The translations under genes and the position numbers were made by a program. Positions 51,384-61,974 of a stretch of 64,000 nucleotides of DNA are shown piece after piece. The notes beneath the pieces are model-generated. The model did no database searches. It was not told the origin of the DNA and saw only the letters and a list, made by a program, of their open reading frames with translations. The stretch spans positions 2,259,001 to 2,323,000 of the forward strand of contig NZ_CP051183.1 in the NCBI RefSeq assembly GCF_012295615.1, in the 5' to 3' direction. Within the stretch, counting starts at the first letter, position 1. Every line of letters begins with the position of its first letter. This DNA is from Bermanella marisrubri. GTDB lineage: Bacteria; Pseudomonadota; Gammaproteobacteria; Pseudomonadales; Oceanobacteraceae.

Positions 51384-53225
51384 TTATTCATTCATTTGGT
51401 CGTAAGGCACATCAATACTCATAGCACCTTTCTCGGGCGTGGTCACCAACTTGCGGAAATTAGAAAACAACTCGCGGCCTAAACCTTGGCTATGGTCCGT
51501 AGTCATAGACGCGTCAGGACGTTGCCAGAATTGTTGTTCTTCTGCTTTAGAGTCAAAGACAATGTTCAGTTGGCCTGTCGCACCGTTTAATTCGATGACA
51601 TCACCGTTTTGAACTTTAGCTAAGGCACCGCCCTGTTTCGCTTCTGGGTAAACATGAATCGCGGCAGGCACTTTGCCTGATGCACCCGACATGCGTCCAT
51701 CTGTGACTAACCCTACTTTGTAACCCTTATCTTGCAGAGAACCTAAATACGGTGTGAGTTTGTGAAGCTCGGGCATGCCAATGGCTTGTGGGCCCTGAAA
51801 ACGCACCACCAAAATAACATCTTTGTTGAGTTCGCCAGATTCGAATAGCGTCTTCACTTCATTTTGATCATTTACCACGACAGCTGGCGCGCAAACAGAC
51901 TGATGTTCGCTTTTAACCGCACTGGTTTTGATGACGCCACGGCCTAGGTTGCCTCGCATAAGTTGTAAACCACCATGGTCACTGAAAGGCGCTTCGATGT
52001 TCGCCAGTACGTCTTTGTCTTGTGAGGTTTCAATACAAGGTCTGAAGAGAATTTGTCCGTTAATAAAATGGGGCTCTACACAATATTGTGATAGTCCTTT
52101 GCCTAATACAGTTTGCACGTCTTCGTGTAGTAAGCCTTTTTTTAATAACTGCTTGATTAAGTAGCCAACGCCGCCCGCTGCGGTAAAGTGATTGATATCT
52201 GCTTGGCCATTGGGATAAATTTTGGTTAACAGCGGCACTACTTCACTCAGTTCTGCGTAGTCATCCCATGTGATTTGAATACCTGCGCAACGGGCGATAG
52301 CCACCCAATGCATGGTGTGATTGGTACTACCTCCTGTCGCTAATAAGGCTACCAAAGCATTAACGATGGTTTTTTCGGAAACGATTTCATAAAGTGCAGT
52401 GGGTCGCTGATTCATATTGGTCATGTGAATTACTTGCTCCACTGCCATTTCAGTCATGGCTTGGCGCATGGGAGAATCAGGATGTATAAATGAACTGCCT
52501 GGTATATGCAGGCCCATGACTTCAAGCAATAACTGATTACTATTGGCAGTACCATAAAACGTACAGGTGCCATGACTGTGATACGACTTAGATTCTGTTT
52601 CTAGCAATTCTTCACGACTGGCTTTTCCTTCAGCATATAACTGACGAACCTTAGCTTTTTCTTGGTTACTGATACCCGATGCCATTGGGCCTGCGGGTAC
52701 AAAAACAAAAGGCAGATGACCAAAGCTTAATGCTCCCATTAACATACCTGGTACGATTTTATCGCAGATCCCTAAGCACAAACCGCCATCAAACATATTG
52801 TGGCTCAGGGATACCGCTGTACTCATGGCAATGACATCGCGACTGAATAGACTTAAATCCATGCCCGGTTGGCCTTGGGTCACACCATCACACATAGCAG
52901 GCACGCCACCAGCCACCTGCGCGGTACTCCCCATTTTCTGCGCGGCTTGCTTGATAATATTGGGGTAAGGTTCGTAAGGTTGATGCGCGCTAAGCATATC
53001 GTTAAACGCAGTAACGATACCTATATTCGCCGCATTCATGAGTTTAATGGATTCTTTATCTTGCGGTTTACATGCAGCAAAGCCATGAGCCAAATTTCCG
53101 CATGACATGACTTGGCGGGCAGGGCCATCGGTGGCCTGTTGCTGCATGGCGTTTAAATAGGCAGCGCGACTTGATTGGCTGCGTTCGACGATACGTTGCG
53201 TGACGGCCTGCAGGGTTTTATTCAT
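51384..53225 (-). CDS. edd: phosphogluconate dehydratase Edd
   Basis: 613 residues, the usual length. IlvD/Edd family with Fe-S ligands in CDGVTQG and CDKIVPGMLMGA, and a C-terminal DGRMSGASGKVPAAIHV. It converts 6-phosphogluconate to KDPG. It is the last gene of a pgl-eda-edd operon, with eda 8 bp upstream, giving a complete Entner-Doudoroff unit. Confidence 0.95.
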   Translation of the reverse strand: MNKTLQAVTQRIVERSQSSRAAYLNAMQQQATDGPARQVMSCGNLAHGFAACKPQDKESIKLMNAANIGIVTAFNDMLSAHQPYEPYPNIIKQAAQKMGSTAQVAGGVPAMCDGVTQGQPGMDLSLFSRDVIAMSTAVSLSHNMFDGGLCLGICDKIVPGMLMGALSFGHLPFVFVPAGPMASGISNQEKAKVRQLYAEGKASREELLETESKSYHSHGTCTFYGTANSNQLLLEVMGLHIPGSSFIHPDSPMRQAMTEMAVEQVIHMTNMNQRPTALYEIVSEKTIVNALVALLATGGSTNHTMHWVAIARCAGIQITWDDYAELSEVVPLLTKIYPNGQADINHFTAAGGVGYLIKQLLKKGLLHEDVQTVLGKGLSQYCVEPHFINGQILFRPCIETSQDKDVLANIEAPFSDHGGLQLMRGNLGRGVIKTSAVKSEHQSVCAPAVVVNDQNEVKTLFESGELNKDVILVVRFQGPQAIGMPELHKLTPYLGSLQDKGYKVGLVTDGRMSGASGKVPAAIHVYPEAKQGGALAKVQNGDVIELNGATGQLNIVFDSKAEEQQFWQRPDASMTTDHSQGLGRELFSNFRKLVTTPEKGAMSIDVPYDQMNE

Positions 53226-53233
53226 GTTGTTAA

Positions 53234-53890
53234 CTACAAACTCCTTTGGACTTGCTGCGATTTAATAAGACATTCTTTTGCTAAATCTGTGATGGCTTGC
53301 CAATTTTCTTGTTCGATTAAATCCGTTGGAACGATCCAAGTACCACCCACTGCGAATACATTATCAAGGGCTAGGTAGTCATTCATGTTATCGAGATTAA
53401 CACCACCGGTTGGGCAAAATTTGACGTCTTTGATAGGACCGGAAAACGCTTTCAGTGCGGCGACACCACCATTGATGTTGGCAGGAAAAAATTTAAAGCG
53501 ACGTAAACCCAGTTCATAACCAGTTAACATTTCTGAAATACTCGCGATACCTGGCAAGACCGGAATCTGGCATTGAGCCAAAGCTTGCAATAATTGAGGC
53601 CCTGCTCCGGGGCTTACAATGAATTGACTGCCCACTTCTTGTGCAGCCCAAAGTGTTCGGGTATCAAGAACACTACCTGCTCCAATCAATAGTTGCGGAC
53701 AGGCTTCTCGCATGAGCTTAATGGATTCTAGCGCACAGTCCGTTCTCAGGGTCACTTCTAAGATACTTAAACCGCCCTTGGCCAGTGCATTGGCTAAAGG
53801 TACGGCGTGCTCGGTTTTATACAAAGTAATCACAGGTATAACAGGTGATTGGGCACACCATTGATCCAATATTTGATAGTGATTACTCAT
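53234..53890 (-). CDS. eda: KHG/KDPG aldolase Eda
   Basis: 218 residues. The Schiff-base Lys lies in RRFKFFPANINGG, with a catalytic Glu in LEVTLRTDCAL and phosphate contacts in FCPTGGVNLDN. It splits KDPG to pyruvate and glyceraldehyde-3-phosphate. It lies between pgl and edd with short gaps. Confidence 0.95.
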   Translation of the reverse strand: MSNHYQILDQWCAQSPVIPVITLYKTEHAVPLANALAKGGLSILEVTLRTDCALESIKLMREACPQLLIGAGSVLDTRTLWAAQEVGSQFIVSPGAGPQLLQALAQCQIPVLPGIASISEMLTGYELGLRRFKFFPANINGGVAALKAFSGPIKDVKFCPTGGVNLDNMNDYLALDNVFAVGGTWIVPTDLIEQENWQAITDLAKECLIKSQQVQRSL

Positions 53891-53908
53891 GGACTTTCCT
53901 TAAAAATG

Positions 53909-54601
53909 CTATGGACACCAAAATACATGTAACGGTTGTTCACAAACCCAACGGATTGGCATCTCCGCTGGATTCGTCACAGCTAATGCTTTCGTAAACG
54001 TGCGCTTTTTCTCTTCACCTTGTATGTGCAAGATTCGCACCTTTGACTGCATAATAGTTTCCAATCCTGCACTAATGCGCGCTTGTACCGCACTTTGGGG
54101 ATGCATAGCCATAAAGCAATCTGCGTCTTTTTTAATGGCTTGGGACAGCTCAGGAGCATCGGGAAATAAAGAGGCGGTATGTCCATCATTACCCATGCCT
54201 AGGATACAGACATCATAGGTTTTTCCAAAAGTGTGAAAACGCTTTTGATAAAGCTGCACCGATTGCTCTAACTCTTGATGTTGAATCATAGAGAGAAAGT
54301 GGGTTTCTGGATGATGCTCAATCAATAATTCTCGAAACATTTTTTCATTGCTGTCTTGATGATCGACGGGAACAAAGCGCTCATCTACCGGTGTCCAAAC
54401 GATGTCTTGCCAAGGCAGGTGTTGATGACAAAGATGCTTTAAAAAAGTCCGCGGCGTCGAACCACCGGATAGCGCGATCATTGCGGGGCTATGACTGGCT
54501 AAGCTTTCTTCAATAGCAGACTCAAGCATTATGCCTAGGCCTTGCGCCAAGCCATGTTCGTCTTGGTAGCTGTGCCAGTGGATGTGACTGGGCAAATCCA
54601 T
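53909..54601 (-). CDS. pgl: 6-phosphogluconolactonase (DevB type)
   Basis: 230 residues from ATG 54601, where GGAAG precedes; the frame extends to 54661. ALSGGSTPRTFLKHL and the VDERFVPVDHQDSNEKMFRE motif are the family signature. It opens 6-phosphogluconolactone, feeding Edd. No zwf or glk gene is beside this operon. Confidence 0.93.
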   Translation of the reverse strand: MDLPSHIHWHSYQDEHGLAQGLGIMLESAIEESLASHSPAMIALSGGSTPRTFLKHLCHQHLPWQDIVWTPVDERFVPVDHQDSNEKMFRELLIEHHPETHFLSMIQHQELEQSVQLYQKRFHTFGKTYDVCILGMGNDGHTASLFPDAPELSQAIKKDADCFMAMHPQSAVQARISAGLETIMQSKVRILHIQGEEKKRTFTKALAVTNPAEMPIRWVCEQPLHVFWCP

Positions 54602-54745
54602 GCAGTTCTTCCGTGCAAAAAACCTGAGCCTATTAGAAGCAAAATTTACTCCAAGACGCAAGTTAAGATTTTTTTATTGAACTACATAGTTAAAAGTCTG
54701 TTGTTATCGTTTCACCATGAAAGCTGAATATAGATTTGACCTCTA

Positions 54746-56110
54746 CTAAAGGTACGGCAGAAGTAAATCATATTCCTTGGCAGTTATCTGATGTTCAAAC
54801 AATCGAATTTCTTGCCATTTGCAAATGCTATAAACCTGAACAAAATCCTTTCCGAACCACTCTTGGATGCGCGCATCCCCTTCCATATTGCGCAGCGCAT
54901 CCCGTGCGTTGTCACTAATATGTTCGTGGTCTTGCTCGTAAGCATCTCCTACTACAGCCTCTGGGGGTGTCAGTTCATTGGTAATACCCTCCACAACACC
55001 GGCTAATATAGACGTAACAGCCAAATACGGATTGGCATCAGCTCCACTAATACGATGCTCTAAACGCGTCGCATCTTTACCACCAGAAGGAATTCGAATG
55101 GCTACCGTACGATTGTCATTACCCCATGTTTTACTGGTCGGTGCATAGGCGCCGGGATCCAATCGACGATAACTATTGATGTTAGGAAATAAGAAAGCCT
55201 GAGTAGCATCTGCCATGTCCAATAAACCCGCCACCGCATGGCGCATAAAGGGATTTTGCGTGGGATCATCATCAGCGAAAATATTGTTACCTTGCTCATC
55301 CATCAGGGACAAATGAATGTGCAGCCCGTTACCGCTCTCTTGGATGTAAGGCTTTGCCATGAATGATGCCATCATGCCATGTTTTTTCGCCACACTATGA
55401 ATCACGCGCTTCAATAAAATGGCATTATCGGCAGCCGCTAAAATATCGTTGCCGTAGTTTAGATTCACTTCAAACTGGCCTGGTGCATATTCCGCGATAA
55501 CGGTATCGGCAGGAATCCCTTGTTGCGCAGCAGCTTCTATAACATCTCGAATAAAAAAGTCATAATCGTCCAGTTCGTCGATACTATAGACTTGGCAAGA
55601 GGTCATTCGACGGTTAGTCCCGGGAATTAAAGGCGGCTGGATTTGACCATTAATGTCACGCTCAGGATCGATCAAATAAAATTCTAATTCCAATGCGATA
55701 CCTGGTGTGTAGCCCAGGGTTTCAAATTTATCTACTGCGCGCTTTAGTACTTGGCGTGGGTCGGCAAAAAACGCAGAACCATCATCTTCATGCATGGTGC
55801 ATAAGACCTGAGCTCGATCCCTGGCATCATGCCAAGGCACAATACTCAAAGTTTCAGGTATTGGTTTACACAAACGATCTTTATCGCCAACTTTTGCGCC
55901 CAGTCCCGCTTCTTCAACAGTGGCGCCAGTTGCATCCAAAGACATGATTGATCCAGGTAAATAAAAGCCTTGCTCAAACACTTTAGTCAGTAAGCTTTTT
56001 TCCACTCGCTTACCACGTAACACCCCAGATGTATCTGCGACAAGTAATTCAATAGTTTCAACATCAGGATGTTGCTTTAAAAACCTATCCAATACTGAAC
56101 GTGATTTCAT
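54746..56110 (-). CDS. glutamine-synthetase-fold ligase (PuuA/GlnA-like)
   Basis: 454 residues. GS motifs: AEYAPGQFEVNLNYG, ESGNGLHIHLSL and NSYRRLDPGAYAPTSKTWG, with metal ligands in ALELEFYLI. It belongs to the gamma-glutamylpolyamine synthetase group rather than to GlnA, which is longer. It would add glutamate to an amine such as putrescine. The second such gene is at 57983. Confidence 0.88.
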   Translation of the reverse strand: MKSRSVLDRFLKQHPDVETIELLVADTSGVLRGKRVEKSLLTKVFEQGFYLPGSIMSLDATGATVEEAGLGAKVGDKDRLCKPIPETLSIVPWHDARDRAQVLCTMHEDDGSAFFADPRQVLKRAVDKFETLGYTPGIALELEFYLIDPERDINGQIQPPLIPGTNRRMTSCQVYSIDELDDYDFFIRDVIEAAAQQGIPADTVIAEYAPGQFEVNLNYGNDILAAADNAILLKRVIHSVAKKHGMMASFMAKPYIQESGNGLHIHLSLMDEQGNNIFADDDPTQNPFMRHAVAGLLDMADATQAFLFPNINSYRRLDPGAYAPTSKTWGNDNRTVAIRIPSGGKDATRLEHRISGADANPYLAVTSILAGVVEGITNELTPPEAVVGDAYEQDHEHISDNARDALRNMEGDARIQEWFGKDFVQVYSICKWQEIRLFEHQITAKEYDLLLPYL

Positions 56111-56184
56111 AATTCTTCTCGCCCGAAGGCTACCTTTTGTTCTTTTATATTATTCGTTGTTTTCAAAATAAGCCCACACTTACG

Positions 56185-57636
56185 CTAGGCTAATCCACCC
56201 ATGCATAGGTATTTCATTTCTATGTACTCATCGATACCGTACTTGCTACCTTCACGCCCCATACCTGATTCTTTCACCCCTCCAAAGGGCGCAACTTCTG
56301 TGCTGATAATACCTTCATTAATACCCACCATGCCGTACTCTAACTCGTCCGCGACACGCCAGATTTGCGAAAGATTCTGGCTGTAAAAATAAGCCGCTAA
56401 ACCAAAAGGTGTGTCATTGGCTATGGCGATGGCTTCTTCTTCTTTATCAAATTTAAACACAGGACAGACAGGGCCAAAAATTTCCTCCGTCGCAATGTCC
56501 ATACCATCTTTTATACCAGTCAATACGGTAGGCTTATAGAAGTAACCACCTTTGCTGCTGAAAGGTTCGCCTCCTGTTACGACGTCAGCTCCTTTCTTCT
56601 TGGCGTCATCGACCAAGCCAGAAACTTTATCTATTGCAGCTTTATTGATTAACGGACCTTGAGTTATGCCCTCATCTAAACCATTGCCCAGCTTCAATTC
56701 ATCACTGGCTTTGGCGAGCGCTTTCACAAACTCATCATGGATACCACTTTGAACGATGAAACGGTTAGCACACACACAAGTTTGTCCTGTATTGCGGTAT
56801 TTGCTTGCCATGGCACCTTTTATTGCTGCGTCGATATCCGCATCATCAAAAACGATAAACGGTGCATTTCCGCCGAGCTCCATTGACAACTTTTTCACTG
56901 TATCAGCGCTTTGCTTCAGCAAAATTTTTCCCACTGGGGTTGAGCCCGTAAATGAAATCTTCTTCACCAGTGGATGAGTTGATAATACCTCTCCCACTTC
57001 CTTGCCTGAGCTGGCAGTCACAACATTCAATACGCCTTTTGGTAAACCGGCTTGTTCAGCCAACTCGCAAAGCGCCAATGCCGTTAACGGTGTGGCTTCT
57101 GCCGGTTTAATCACAATAGTGCAGCCTGCTGCGATGGCGGGGGCGCATTTACGAGTGATCATAGCCAATGGAAAATTCCATGGTGTAATCGCAGAACAAA
57201 CACCGACAGGCTGCTTATTTACTAAAACTTTGCGATCTCCAGCGGGAGCCGGGATCATATCGCCATATACACGTTTGGCTTCTTCACCGAACCATTCAAT
57301 AAAAGAACCTCCATATGCAACTTCACCCTTAGATTCCGCCAAAGGCTTGCCACATTCCATGGTCATAATTTCGGCTAGTTCGTCTTGGTTAGTCATAATG
57401 AGGTCAAACCATTTACGCATGATTTGGCTACGCTCTTTCGCTGTAGTTTTACGCCAACTTAAGAACGCTTCATGGGCCAATTCGACAGCAACTTCTGCAT
57501 CAGCTGCTGCACAATCCGCCACTTTTGCGATTAATTCCCCAGTGGCCGGATTAACGACTTGATATTCTTGGCCGCTTTGCGCATCTTTCCACTGTCCGTT
57601 TACATAGCTTTGAGTTTTGAGCAGTTGGGATGGCAT
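56185..57636 (-). CDS. gabD: succinate-semialdehyde dehydrogenase GabD
   Basis: 483 residues. Catalytic Cys in [12 protein letters not shown] and Glu in [12 protein letters not shown]. The CxC pair there is typical of the GabD group. It oxidises succinate semialdehyde from GABA to succinate. It lies 74 bp upstream of the GS-like gene on the same strand and probably shares a promoter. Confidence 0.92.
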   Translation of the reverse strand: MPSQLLKTQSYVNGQWKDAQSGQEYQVVNPATGELIAKVADCAAADAEVAVELAHEAFLSWRKTTAKERSQIMRKWFDLIMTNQDELAEIMTMECGKPLAESKGEVAYGGSFIEWFGEEAKRVYGDMIPAPAGDRKVLVNKQPVGVCSAITPWNFPLAMITRKCAPAIAAGCTIVIKPAEATPLTALALCELAEQAGLPKGVLNVVTASSGKEVGEVLSTHPLVKKISFTGSTPVGKILLKQSADTVKKLSMELGGNAPFIVFDDADIDAAIKGAMASKYRNTGQTCVCANRFIVQSGIHDEFVKALAKASDELKLGNGLDEGITQGPLINKAAIDKVSGLVDDAKKKGADVVTGGEPFSSKGGYFYKPTVLTGIKDGMDIATEEIFGPVCPVFKFDKEEEAIAIANDTPFGLAAYFYSQNLSQIWRVADELEYGMVGINEGIISTEVAPFGGVKESGMGREGSKYGIDEYIEMKYLCMGGLA

Positions 57637-57982
57637 AAATCGCTCCTTACCGATCTGATTTTGCCACTATTTGGTGCAATACTATTAGTTAAGACCAAAT
57701 ACGCCACCTGCTGGTGCGATTGTGAAAAAATCATGTTTTTTTGATCATTTTGTAAAATATTTTACAAAAAACGTTTGAAATATTTTATACCACTGTAGTA
57801 TAAACTAAACAACTGATTTCAAAACAGGGCTACAAATCGACCCTACCCCGTTGTTGAAAAAAATGCTTAGTACGGTTTTATTTATCTAAGCTTAGTAAAT
57901 GGAATGACAACATTCCGAACCAAACATGAATGAGGCTTTTGGTACAGCGTGATATTAATGCATGTAATACCAAATGAGATAC
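57637..57982. promoter_or_regulatory. divergent promoter region gabD / puuA-like gene
   Basis: 346 bases between two divergent polyamine genes. It contains the 22 bp palindrome at 57748-57769 and further AT-rich direct repeats (TAAGCTTAGTAAATGG, ACATTCC). It is the likely control point for both operons. Confidence 0.6.
57748..57769. promoter_or_regulatory. perfect 22 bp palindrome, likely operator
   Basis: Half-site TTTTGTAAAAT and its exact complement. It lies between divergent gabD and the puuA-like gene. I saw no exact copy at the puuB or puuC promoters, so the regulator need not be the PuuR-like protein. Confidence 0.55.
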
Positions 57983-59335
57983 ATGGAAAAAATAACCAAG
58001 TGGTTAAAAGATAAAAAGATCACTGAAGTTGAATGCATAATGTCAGACCAAACTGGCATTGCCCGCGGCAAAATAATGCCAACTAATAAATTTATACAGG
58101 AGGCTGGCATTCGCCTTCCTGAAAGTGTTTTATTGCAAACGGCTACTGGCGACTATCCCGACGACGATATCTACTACAAGTTACTTGACCCGAAAGATAT
58201 CGATATGATTTTAAAGCCTGATGAAGATGCGATTTTTACTGTTCCTTGGGCAATAGAGCCATCCGCACAAGCCATACATGATTGTTACGATTCTATGAGC
58301 AACCTCATCGATCTAGCACCGCGTACTATTTTGAAACGTGTATTAGAGCTATATAAAAAGAAAGGCTTACAACCGATCGTCGCTCCAGAAGTAGAGTTCT
58401 ATTTAACGAAACGCTGTACGGATCCAGATCTTCCTCTTGAACCACCAATCGGTCGGTCTGGACGACAAGAAAGTGGTCGCCAATCCTTTAGCATTGATGC
58501 TGCAAACGAATTCGATCCTATCATCGAAGATATTTACGATTGGTGTGAAGACATGGGGCTGGACATTGACACAGTAATCCATGAAGAAGGTATGGCCCAG
58601 TTAGAGTTTAACTTCCGTCACGGTGATCCATTGAAACTAGCGGATCAAGTTTTTATTTTTAAACGCACGGTACGCGAGGCGGCATTGAAACATAACATCA
58701 GTGCAACCTTTATGGCTAAACCCATTTCTGGTGAACCCGGTAGCTCTATGCATATACACCAATCTATTTTGGACGCAAAAACGGGTAAGAATATTTTCTC
58801 TAAAAAAGATGGTACTGCCAGCGATGAATTCCATCACTACATTGGCGGTATGCAAACGTTTATCCCTCAGCTAATGCCTATATTCGCGCCTAATGTGAAC
58901 AGCTATCGTCGCTATCAGTCTTGCGGTGAAGGCAATGCACCAATGAATATCGAATGGGGTGAAGAGAATAGAACCGTTGGTTTACGTGTGCCAAAGGCAC
59001 CACCAGCTGCCCGTCGTGTCGAGAACCGTTTACCTGGGTCCGATACCAATCCGTATTTGGCAATGGCCGGCAATCTTGTATGTGGTTTATTGGGCATGGA
59101 AAAACAAATCAAGCCTCGCAAACCTATTAGCGGTCGTGCCGAAGAGGAATTAGATGAGGCACTACACACGAACATCGAATCGGCTCTTGAAGCAATGGAC
59201 GAATCACAAGAAATTCGTGCCATTTTTGGTGATAACTTTGTGGATGGATACATAGCTACAAGAGAAGCCGAATATGAAGGTTTTAAACGAGTGATCAGCT
59301 CATGGGAACGAGAATTCCTGCTGAGCACGGTTTAA
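57983..59335 (+). CDS. puuA: gamma-glutamylputrescine synthetase-like ligase PuuA
   Basis: 450 residues from ATG 57983; an ATG at 57974 adds three residues. GS motifs: VAPEVEFYL, EGMAQLEFNFRHG, EPGSSMHIHQS, NVNSYRRY. It is closest in pattern to PuuA/SpuI-type enzymes. It joins glutamate to putrescine at ATP cost. It is followed by the putrescine ABC importer potFGHI, so uptake and the first catabolic step are linked. Confidence 0.9.
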   Translation: MEKITKWLKDKKITEVECIMSDQTGIARGKIMPTNKFIQEAGIRLPESVLLQTATGDYPDDDIYYKLLDPKDIDMILKPDEDAIFTVPWAIEPSAQAIHDCYDSMSNLIDLAPRTILKRVLELYKKKGLQPIVAPEVEFYLTKRCTDPDLPLEPPIGRSGRQESGRQSFSIDAANEFDPIIEDIYDWCEDMGLDIDTVIHEEGMAQLEFNFRHGDPLKLADQVFIFKRTVREAALKHNISATFMAKPISGEPGSSMHIHQSILDAKTGKNIFSKKDGTASDEFHHYIGGMQTFIPQLMPIFAPNVNSYRRYQSCGEGNAPMNIEWGEENRTVGLRVPKAPPAARRVENRLPGSDTNPYLAMAGNLVCGLLGMEKQIKPRKPISGRAEEELDEALHTNIESALEAMDESQEIRAIFGDNFVDGYIATREAEYEGFKRVISSWEREFLLSTV

Positions 59336-59605
59336 TCCTGAAACAAAAAAGAACAACGCGCCGCCAATAAAAACAATAAGCGCTAGGTGCAAAACAATTG
59401 GCCCCCTGAGTTTTGCACATTTTTTTGGACAACAGCACATTTTGCTGCTTCAAGGAATTGGTTCTTCGACCAATCTGCATTAATCTCAAAGAGATTTATT
59501 GCACCAATGGATCAAACTTAAGATACTCATCGTGTTCTGTGAGCACCTTAAGAACAGTCGAACCAGATAACTAACAGTTCAACCAACAACATGGGGAAGT
59601 CATAT

Positions 59606-60691
59606 ATGAAAACCATCGCTAAATCCCTGATTGGTGCTGCTATTGCAGTTTCCGTTTCAGGTGCGGCCATTGCAGATACCGTACGTATCTATAACTGGTC
59701 TGACTATATTGCAGAGGACACGATCGATAACTTCACGAAAGAAACCGGTATTAAGGTGACTTATGACGTTTTCGATTCCAACGAAGTTCTAGAAGCCAAA
59801 GTATTGTCTGGTCAGTCTGGATACGATGTGGTGGTTCCTACTTCAGACTACCTTGCTCGCCATATAAAAGCTGGTGCTTATCAGAAAATAGATAAGTCTA
59901 AAATCCCTAACTGGGATAACCTAGATAAAGACCTTTTAGCCGCGCTTGAAAACTACGATTCAGGTAATGAATATGGCGTACCTTATCAGTGGGGCACCAC
60001 AGGTATCGGCTACAACGTTGCAAAAGTGGAGGCTATTCTAGGTGAAAAGGCTCCGACTGATAGCTGGGATCTTATTTTTGACCCTAAGTATTCCTCTAAA
60101 CTCAAAGAATGTGGTATCTCCGTTTTAGACAGTGCTGGCGAAGTATTGCCACTTGTTCTTAATTATCTTGGTCTGGATCCAAACAGCAAAAATAAAGGCG
60201 ATTACGACAAAGCTGAAGAAAAAATGTTGAGCATCCGTGACAACATTCGCTACTTCCACAGCTCTCGTTATATTTCAGATTTGGCTAACGGCGACTTATG
60301 CGTTGCTATTGGGTGGTCTGGTGACGTTTTCCAAGCAGCTGCTCGTGCTGAAGAAGCAGAAAATGGTGTAGAGATAGCGTATTACATCCCTAAAGAAGGA
60401 ACAGCTATGTGGTCTGACATGATGGCGATTCCGAAAGACGCCAAAAATGTCGAGCAAGCTCATAAATGGATTAACTACATCCTTGACCCAAAAGTGGGTG
60501 CAGACCTAACCAACTATGTTTGGTATGGCAGTCCTAACCAAGCCGCTAAGCAACACATTGACGAAGAGATCTTATCTGATCCGGGTATCTTCCCACCTGA
60601 AGGCACTAAACTATTCACGTTTGAAGTGCTGCCTAACAAGATTAATCGCATCATGACCCGTACTTGGACCAGTATCAAGTCTGGTAAATAA
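59606..60691 (+). CDS. potF: putrescine-binding periplasmic protein
   Basis: 361 residues from ATG 59606, after GGGGAAG. A signal peptide is followed by VRIYNWSDYIAEDTIDNFTKETG, the PotF/SpuD signature. The later GIPYQWGTTGIGYN-like stretch and Asp/Glu amine ligands are conserved. It captures putrescine in the periplasm for PotGHI. Spermidine is a possible alternative. Confidence 0.92.
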   Translation: MKTIAKSLIGAAIAVSVSGAAIADTVRIYNWSDYIAEDTIDNFTKETGIKVTYDVFDSNEVLEAKVLSGQSGYDVVVPTSDYLARHIKAGAYQKIDKSKIPNWDNLDKDLLAALENYDSGNEYGVPYQWGTTGIGYNVAKVEAILGEKAPTDSWDLIFDPKYSSKLKECGISVLDSAGEVLPLVLNYLGLDPNSKNKGDYDKAEEKMLSIRDNIRYFHSSRYISDLANGDLCVAIGWSGDVFQAAARAEEAENGVEIAYYIPKEGTAMWSDMMAIPKDAKNVEQAHKWINYILDPKVGADLTNYVWYGSPNQAAKQHIDEEILSDPGIFPPEGTKLFTFEVLPNKINRIMTRTWTSIKSGK

Positions 60692-60813
60692 CGATCAATC
60701 ACAGTGGACTTAGGCGGCCCCAAAGCCGCTATAGTCTGCTGTTATTCAGGTTCAAAACACAAAATATAAAGAACATACCTGACAACGCATACAATAATCG
60801 GAGAGCAGTACTT

Positions 60814-61974
60814 ATGCCTACAGGGGTTGACTCTTTGCAAGAGAACTCGGAGTTGGATCATAACGGCAGAACCAGTCGATCTAGCCAAGAAGTTTTACTA
60901 TCTATAAAAAACCTAACCAAATATTATGATGAAGCTCTAGCGGTAGACGACGTTAGTCTCGATATTTACAAAGGCGAAATCTTTGCCCTACTCGGTGCTT
61001 CAGGTTCAGGCAAGTCAACTTTGCTACGTATGCTATCGGGTTTTGAGATGCCTACGTCAGGGAAAATTTGCTTAGGTAATAACGATATTACCGGCATGGC
61101 CCCCAACCAACGACCGTTTAATATGATGTTTCAAAGCTACGCTTTATTTCCACACATGAGTGTAGAGAAAAATATCGCATTCGGTTTAAAACAAGACAGA
61201 CTTCCCAAAAACGAAATCGCTGATCGAGTCGCAGAGATGCTAAAACTCGTTCACATGGAAAAGTTCGCTCGTCGCAAACCACATCAACTATCTGGTGGTC
61301 AACGTCAACGTGTCGCACTTGCTCGCTCACTTGCGAAACATCCAAAACTTCTATTACTTGATGAGCCGATGGGCGCGCTAGATAAAAAGTTACGCACTGA
61401 AATGCAATTAGAAGTCGTGGATATTTTGGAACGCGTAGGCGTGACCTGCGTTATGGTAACCCATGATCAAGAAGAAGCCATGACAATGGCTGATCGCATT
61501 GCCATTATGGATGAAGGATTTATTCAACAGATTGGTTCGCCAGTTGACGTATATGAAAGTCCAACCAATCGAATGGTTGCCGAATTTATCGGCAACGTAA
61601 ATATGTTTGAATCTGAAATCATTGCTGATGAAGAAGATCACATGGAACTCCGCTCTCCCGATTTAGATGCGACCATTTACGTTGGACGCGGTGTCAGTTC
61701 ACGCATTGACGAAAAGTCTATGCTATTTGCTATTCGTCCTGAAAAGACCTTCATTAGCAAAAGCAAACCCAAACAAGACAAAAACTGGGCAAAAGGTGTA
61801 GTGGATGATGTTGCGTATTTAGGTGGTCACACGGTTTATTATGTGCGTGTTCAATCTGGCAAAATTATTCAGTGCTTTTTGGCCAATACCAAGCGCCGTG
61901 ATGAGCGTCCTAAATGGGATGAAAAGGTCTACGTCTATTGGAAAGACGATTCAGGCATGGTGATGAACGTATGA
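60814..61974 (+). CDS. potG: polyamine ABC transporter ATPase
   Basis: 386 residues. Walker A GASGSGKST, signature LSGGQRQRVALARSL, Walker B LLLLDEPMGALD, H-loop MVTHDQEEAMTMADR and a C-terminal TOBE domain. It powers putrescine import. Its stop overlaps potH as ATGA. Confidence 0.95.
   Translation: MPTGVDSLQENSELDHNGRTSRSSQEVLLSIKNLTKYYDEALAVDDVSLDIYKGEIFALLGASGSGKSTLLRMLSGFEMPTSGKICLGNNDITGMAPNQRPFNMMFQSYALFPHMSVEKNIAFGLKQDRLPKNEIADRVAEMLKLVHMEKFARRKPHQLSGGQRQRVALARSLAKHPKLLLLDEPMGALDKKLRTEMQLEVVDILERVGVTCVMVTHDQEEAMTMADRIAIMDEGFIQQIGSPVDVYESPTNRMVAEFIGNVNMFESEIIADEEDHMELRSPDLDATIYVGRGVSSRIDEKSMLFAIRPEKTFISKSKPKQDKNWAKGVVDDVAYLGGHTVYYVRVQSGKIIQCFLANTKRRDERPKWDEKVYVYWKDDSGMVMNV

Noticed and set aside
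59390-59420. Possible sigma-54 promoter before potF (GGCC ... TTTTGCAC)
   Set aside because: The distance between the GG and GC elements is 13, not the required 10 bases.
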